DNA from: Straminergon stramineum
Taxonomy: Eukaryota; Streptophyta; Bryopsida; Hypnales; Calliergonaceae
Length of the DNA stretch: 64,000 nucleotides
Assembly: GCA_963920665.1 (NCBI GenBank)
Contig: OY987270.1
Location: 23,090,019 to 23,154,018, forward strand
Direction of reading: 5' to 3'
Shown here: in pieces, positions 62,304 through 64,000 of the stretch
How the letters are laid out: the number at the start of each line of letters is the position of its first letter
Numbering within the stretch: the stretch's first letter is position 1
The notes under the pieces: generated by a model
Told to the model about the DNA's origin: nothing
Seen by the model: the letters and a program-made list of their open reading frames with translations, nothing else
Database searches by the model: none
Made by a program: the position numbers and the translations under genes

Positions 62304-62837
62304 TACTAAGTATATCATTGGATGGAGGTTATTTTGCGTAGAAAAAGTTATTGGCTTTGTTTTGAGCCTCTCATTTTGTAATAGACCATATGAATATATA
62401 AAAGCATTTTCTACCACAAAAAGCAGCGTATTCAGACCATTGCATTTCATGTATTGAATCTTGAACTAGAGTTTTAGTTGGGCAAACTTTCAATAATTTT
62501 GAGGTGATATTTTATAGGACGTTTTTGCTTATGAACTATTGTATGGATGGAAGTTGGAGGAAGACTGCTCTTGTGTACAATCCATGAAAATGTTGTTGTA
62601 GGATACAAGGATTTGCCATTCATTGATAATTTGGTAGAAAACTCCAGAAATTAGACCATTGAGTTGGACTTTTCTAAAAATACAATAGTGTGTGCCAAAA
62701 ATTAAAAAATAGCTCAAAACTTTTGCCTTTTTTTTAAGTCCTAACTCATAAGGCATGTGGGAGAAGAACCGAAGCCATTGAAAATCTTGGAAGGGGCAAA
62801 AGAATATAAATCTTATCCTCAAAGAAACAGTGAAAAA

Positions 62838-63656
62838 ATAACCCCTAAAGGACCAAGGCCATTTTTCTCTCTAAAACCACTCAAAACTGCCATTTCTTCT
62901 ACTTTCTTCTAAGAAAACAAAAAAAACACTATTTTCAAAATCAAACTGGAGGATCTTGTACTTTACTTGTTTAAAATCATGTGGTAAAACTTTCATAAAG
63001 TTTGACCATACAGATTGGAAGATAATTGCACTTAAAGTTGAAAAACAATTTCTTTGAATACTAACCTACAATTTTAGATGACTTTGACCACCGTTTAAAG
63101 AATTTCTTTGAACTATGGACACTAAATTTAAATTTTTTTATCTTGAAGAATTGATTTGGGAGTCTAGGAAAATTTAAAAAAAAAAGAAGCTTGATTTTCA
63201 TTCTTTAGAAAATTGTTAAATATAATGAAGGTTCAAGATTGAAAAAAAAAAAAATCATCGATACCTCTAAGTTAGGATTGAAACACAATAATCCCAACGG
63301 TGAGATGGTTCTAACAAGCAAGAATTTTGAGAAGTTGTAAATTGATTCAAGTTCTTCGAGTTAGGCCTATTAACCTCATATTTTTTAAGTCATCAACTTT
63401 TTAGATTTGACTTGTAAAAAAGACTTCAATTCTTTTTTGCAATTTTGGCACTCTCATAGTCAAACGTTATAATCTTTTACTCCATAAGTGATATTGTTGT
63501 GCTTTCTTTTCCTGTGCAATCTTTAACAAGTCCAGTTTGAATTTGTACGGTTACAATTTCAGAGAAATTGAAACATCTTATCAAATGTTGGCATTTTGTT
63601 CAGTTTAGAGCAGTTTTTAGTAAGCTGAAAATAGGCCATGGGCATTTAGGGGTTAA
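62838..63656. mobile_element. non-coding TIR element with TTAA-type flanks (copy 2)
   Basis: The left end ATAA + CCCCTAAAGGACCAAGGCC (from 62838) pairs with the inverted right end, which reads CCCCTAAATGCCCATGGCC from 63652 on the minus strand and has TTAA outside (63653-63656). Agreement is 16 of 19 positions, and the left TTAA has one mismatch. The interior carries the same ordered short blocks as the copy at 38.7 kb in the same orientation. It lies between the plus-strand kinase-like gene and the GC-rich array at the right edge. No protein is encoded, so it is a non-autonomous element. Confidence 0.7.
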
Positions 63657-63680
63657 ATAGGAGAGGCTCCAAGATTCATA

Positions 63681-63959
63681 CGCGGTCGCACCAGATGCAG
63701 ACGCAGTCGTCTAAGCCACAGTCGCCCAAGTCGCAGTCGCCCAAGCTGCGGTCGCCCAAGCGCGGACAGGAGGCGCCGTCGCCTCCTCGTGAACCCACAG
63801 TCGCCCTTACTCGTGTACACGCGGTCGCCCCAAGACACGCACGCGCCCCAGGCGACCTCGGATTTGAAACCTCACCTGCAGTTGCCCCAAGACACGCACA
63901 CGCCCCAAGGCGACCTCGGGTATGAAAGCAGTCGCCCTCACCCGCAGTCGCCCCTTTTT
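63681..63959 (+). repeat. GC-rich tandem array, C-rich on plus strand (array 5)
   Basis: Units CAGTCGCCCAAG, GCGGTCGCCC and ACACGCGCCCCA alternate with the same two-type pattern as in array 2. It starts about 25 bp after the TIR element at 62.84-63.66 kb. The orientation predicts a plus-strand gene to its right, outside the window. Confidence 0.88.
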
Positions 63960-64000
63960 GCTCTACGCACTACCTGTCACCCGCCTCCAAGTGGCTGACT
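63960..64000 (+). promoter_or_regulatory. conserved 5' module at the window edge (copy E)
   Basis: It reads CTCTACGCAC, then CCCGCCTCCAAGTGGCTGA to the window end. It shares the CC-CCT and AAGTGGCT core and the position directly after the array with the copies upstream of the two minus-strand genes. It is diverged in the first half. Confidence 0.5.

Noticed and set aside
1..64000. tRNA or rRNA genes
   Set aside because: I looked for B-box-like GTTCRANNC with a matching A-box and for conserved rRNA blocks and found none that I could support by eye. A covariance-model scan would be decisive.

Overview
This window is nuclear DNA of a land plant. The evidence is AT-rich intergenic sequence, GT-AG introns, telobox-like AAACCCTA motifs, a plant-type kinesin-7 (CENP-E-like) gene remnant, a ribosomal protein S25-like exon and many decayed repeats. 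Gene density is low and most recognisable genes are broken, which suggests a large, repeat-rich genome. A non-seed plant or a gymnosperm is my guess, but the sequence does not let me name the lineage.

Layout. 1-1.1 kb has a short GC-richer patch that could hold a first exon on the minus strand. 1.1-9 kb is AT-rich and featureless. 9-16.5 kb has scattered exon-like open stretches that I cannot identify, a 30-bp tandem repeat (14.28 kb) and a perfect hairpin (16.25 kb). 17.8-22.7 kb (minus) is a decayed multi-exon kinesin-7 gene: motor exons are readable with good splice sites, but the P-loop exon is missing and stops interrupt the frame. 22.7-28.6 kb is AT-rich and empty. 28.77-30.74 kb (minus) is an intron-free AIG1/septin-type GTPase gene whose two halves are separated by one frameshift; the family is, to my knowledge, better known from animals and fungi. 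32-38 kb holds a 66-bp minisatellite, a degenerate 40-bp tandem repeat and a TATA-bearing hairpin. Two related elements with TTAA-type ends and CCCCT terminal inverted repeats lie at 38.7-39.66 and 62.84-63.65 kb. 41.8 kb has an exon-like ORF with one membrane segment. 44.8-46.2 kb is a spliced gene I cannot identify. 49.2 kb is an RPS25-like fragment.

The most unusual part is 51.4-64 kb. Four gene-like units occur here: an uncharacterised-domain plus RING-H2 protein (+, three in-frame stops), its intact paralogue without RING (-), a kinase-like pseudogene (-) and a 5'-truncated kinase-like copy (+). Three of the four units are preceded by the same GC-rich tandem array (about 20-bp units alternating between an AGTCGCC type and a CACGCGCC type). 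The array always has its C-rich strand on the coding strand. In two of the three, a short module with core AAGTGGCT in sense orientation lies between array and ATG. A further array plus module at the right edge predicts another plus-strand unit just beyond the window. I read this as an undescribed mobile or amplified gene family sharing a repeat-based 5' region. That reading is inference.

All seven premature stops I could locate in frame (kinesin, RPS25-like, RING gene) can be reached from CAG, CAA or CGA by one C-to-T change, as expected for methylated, silenced plant DNA.
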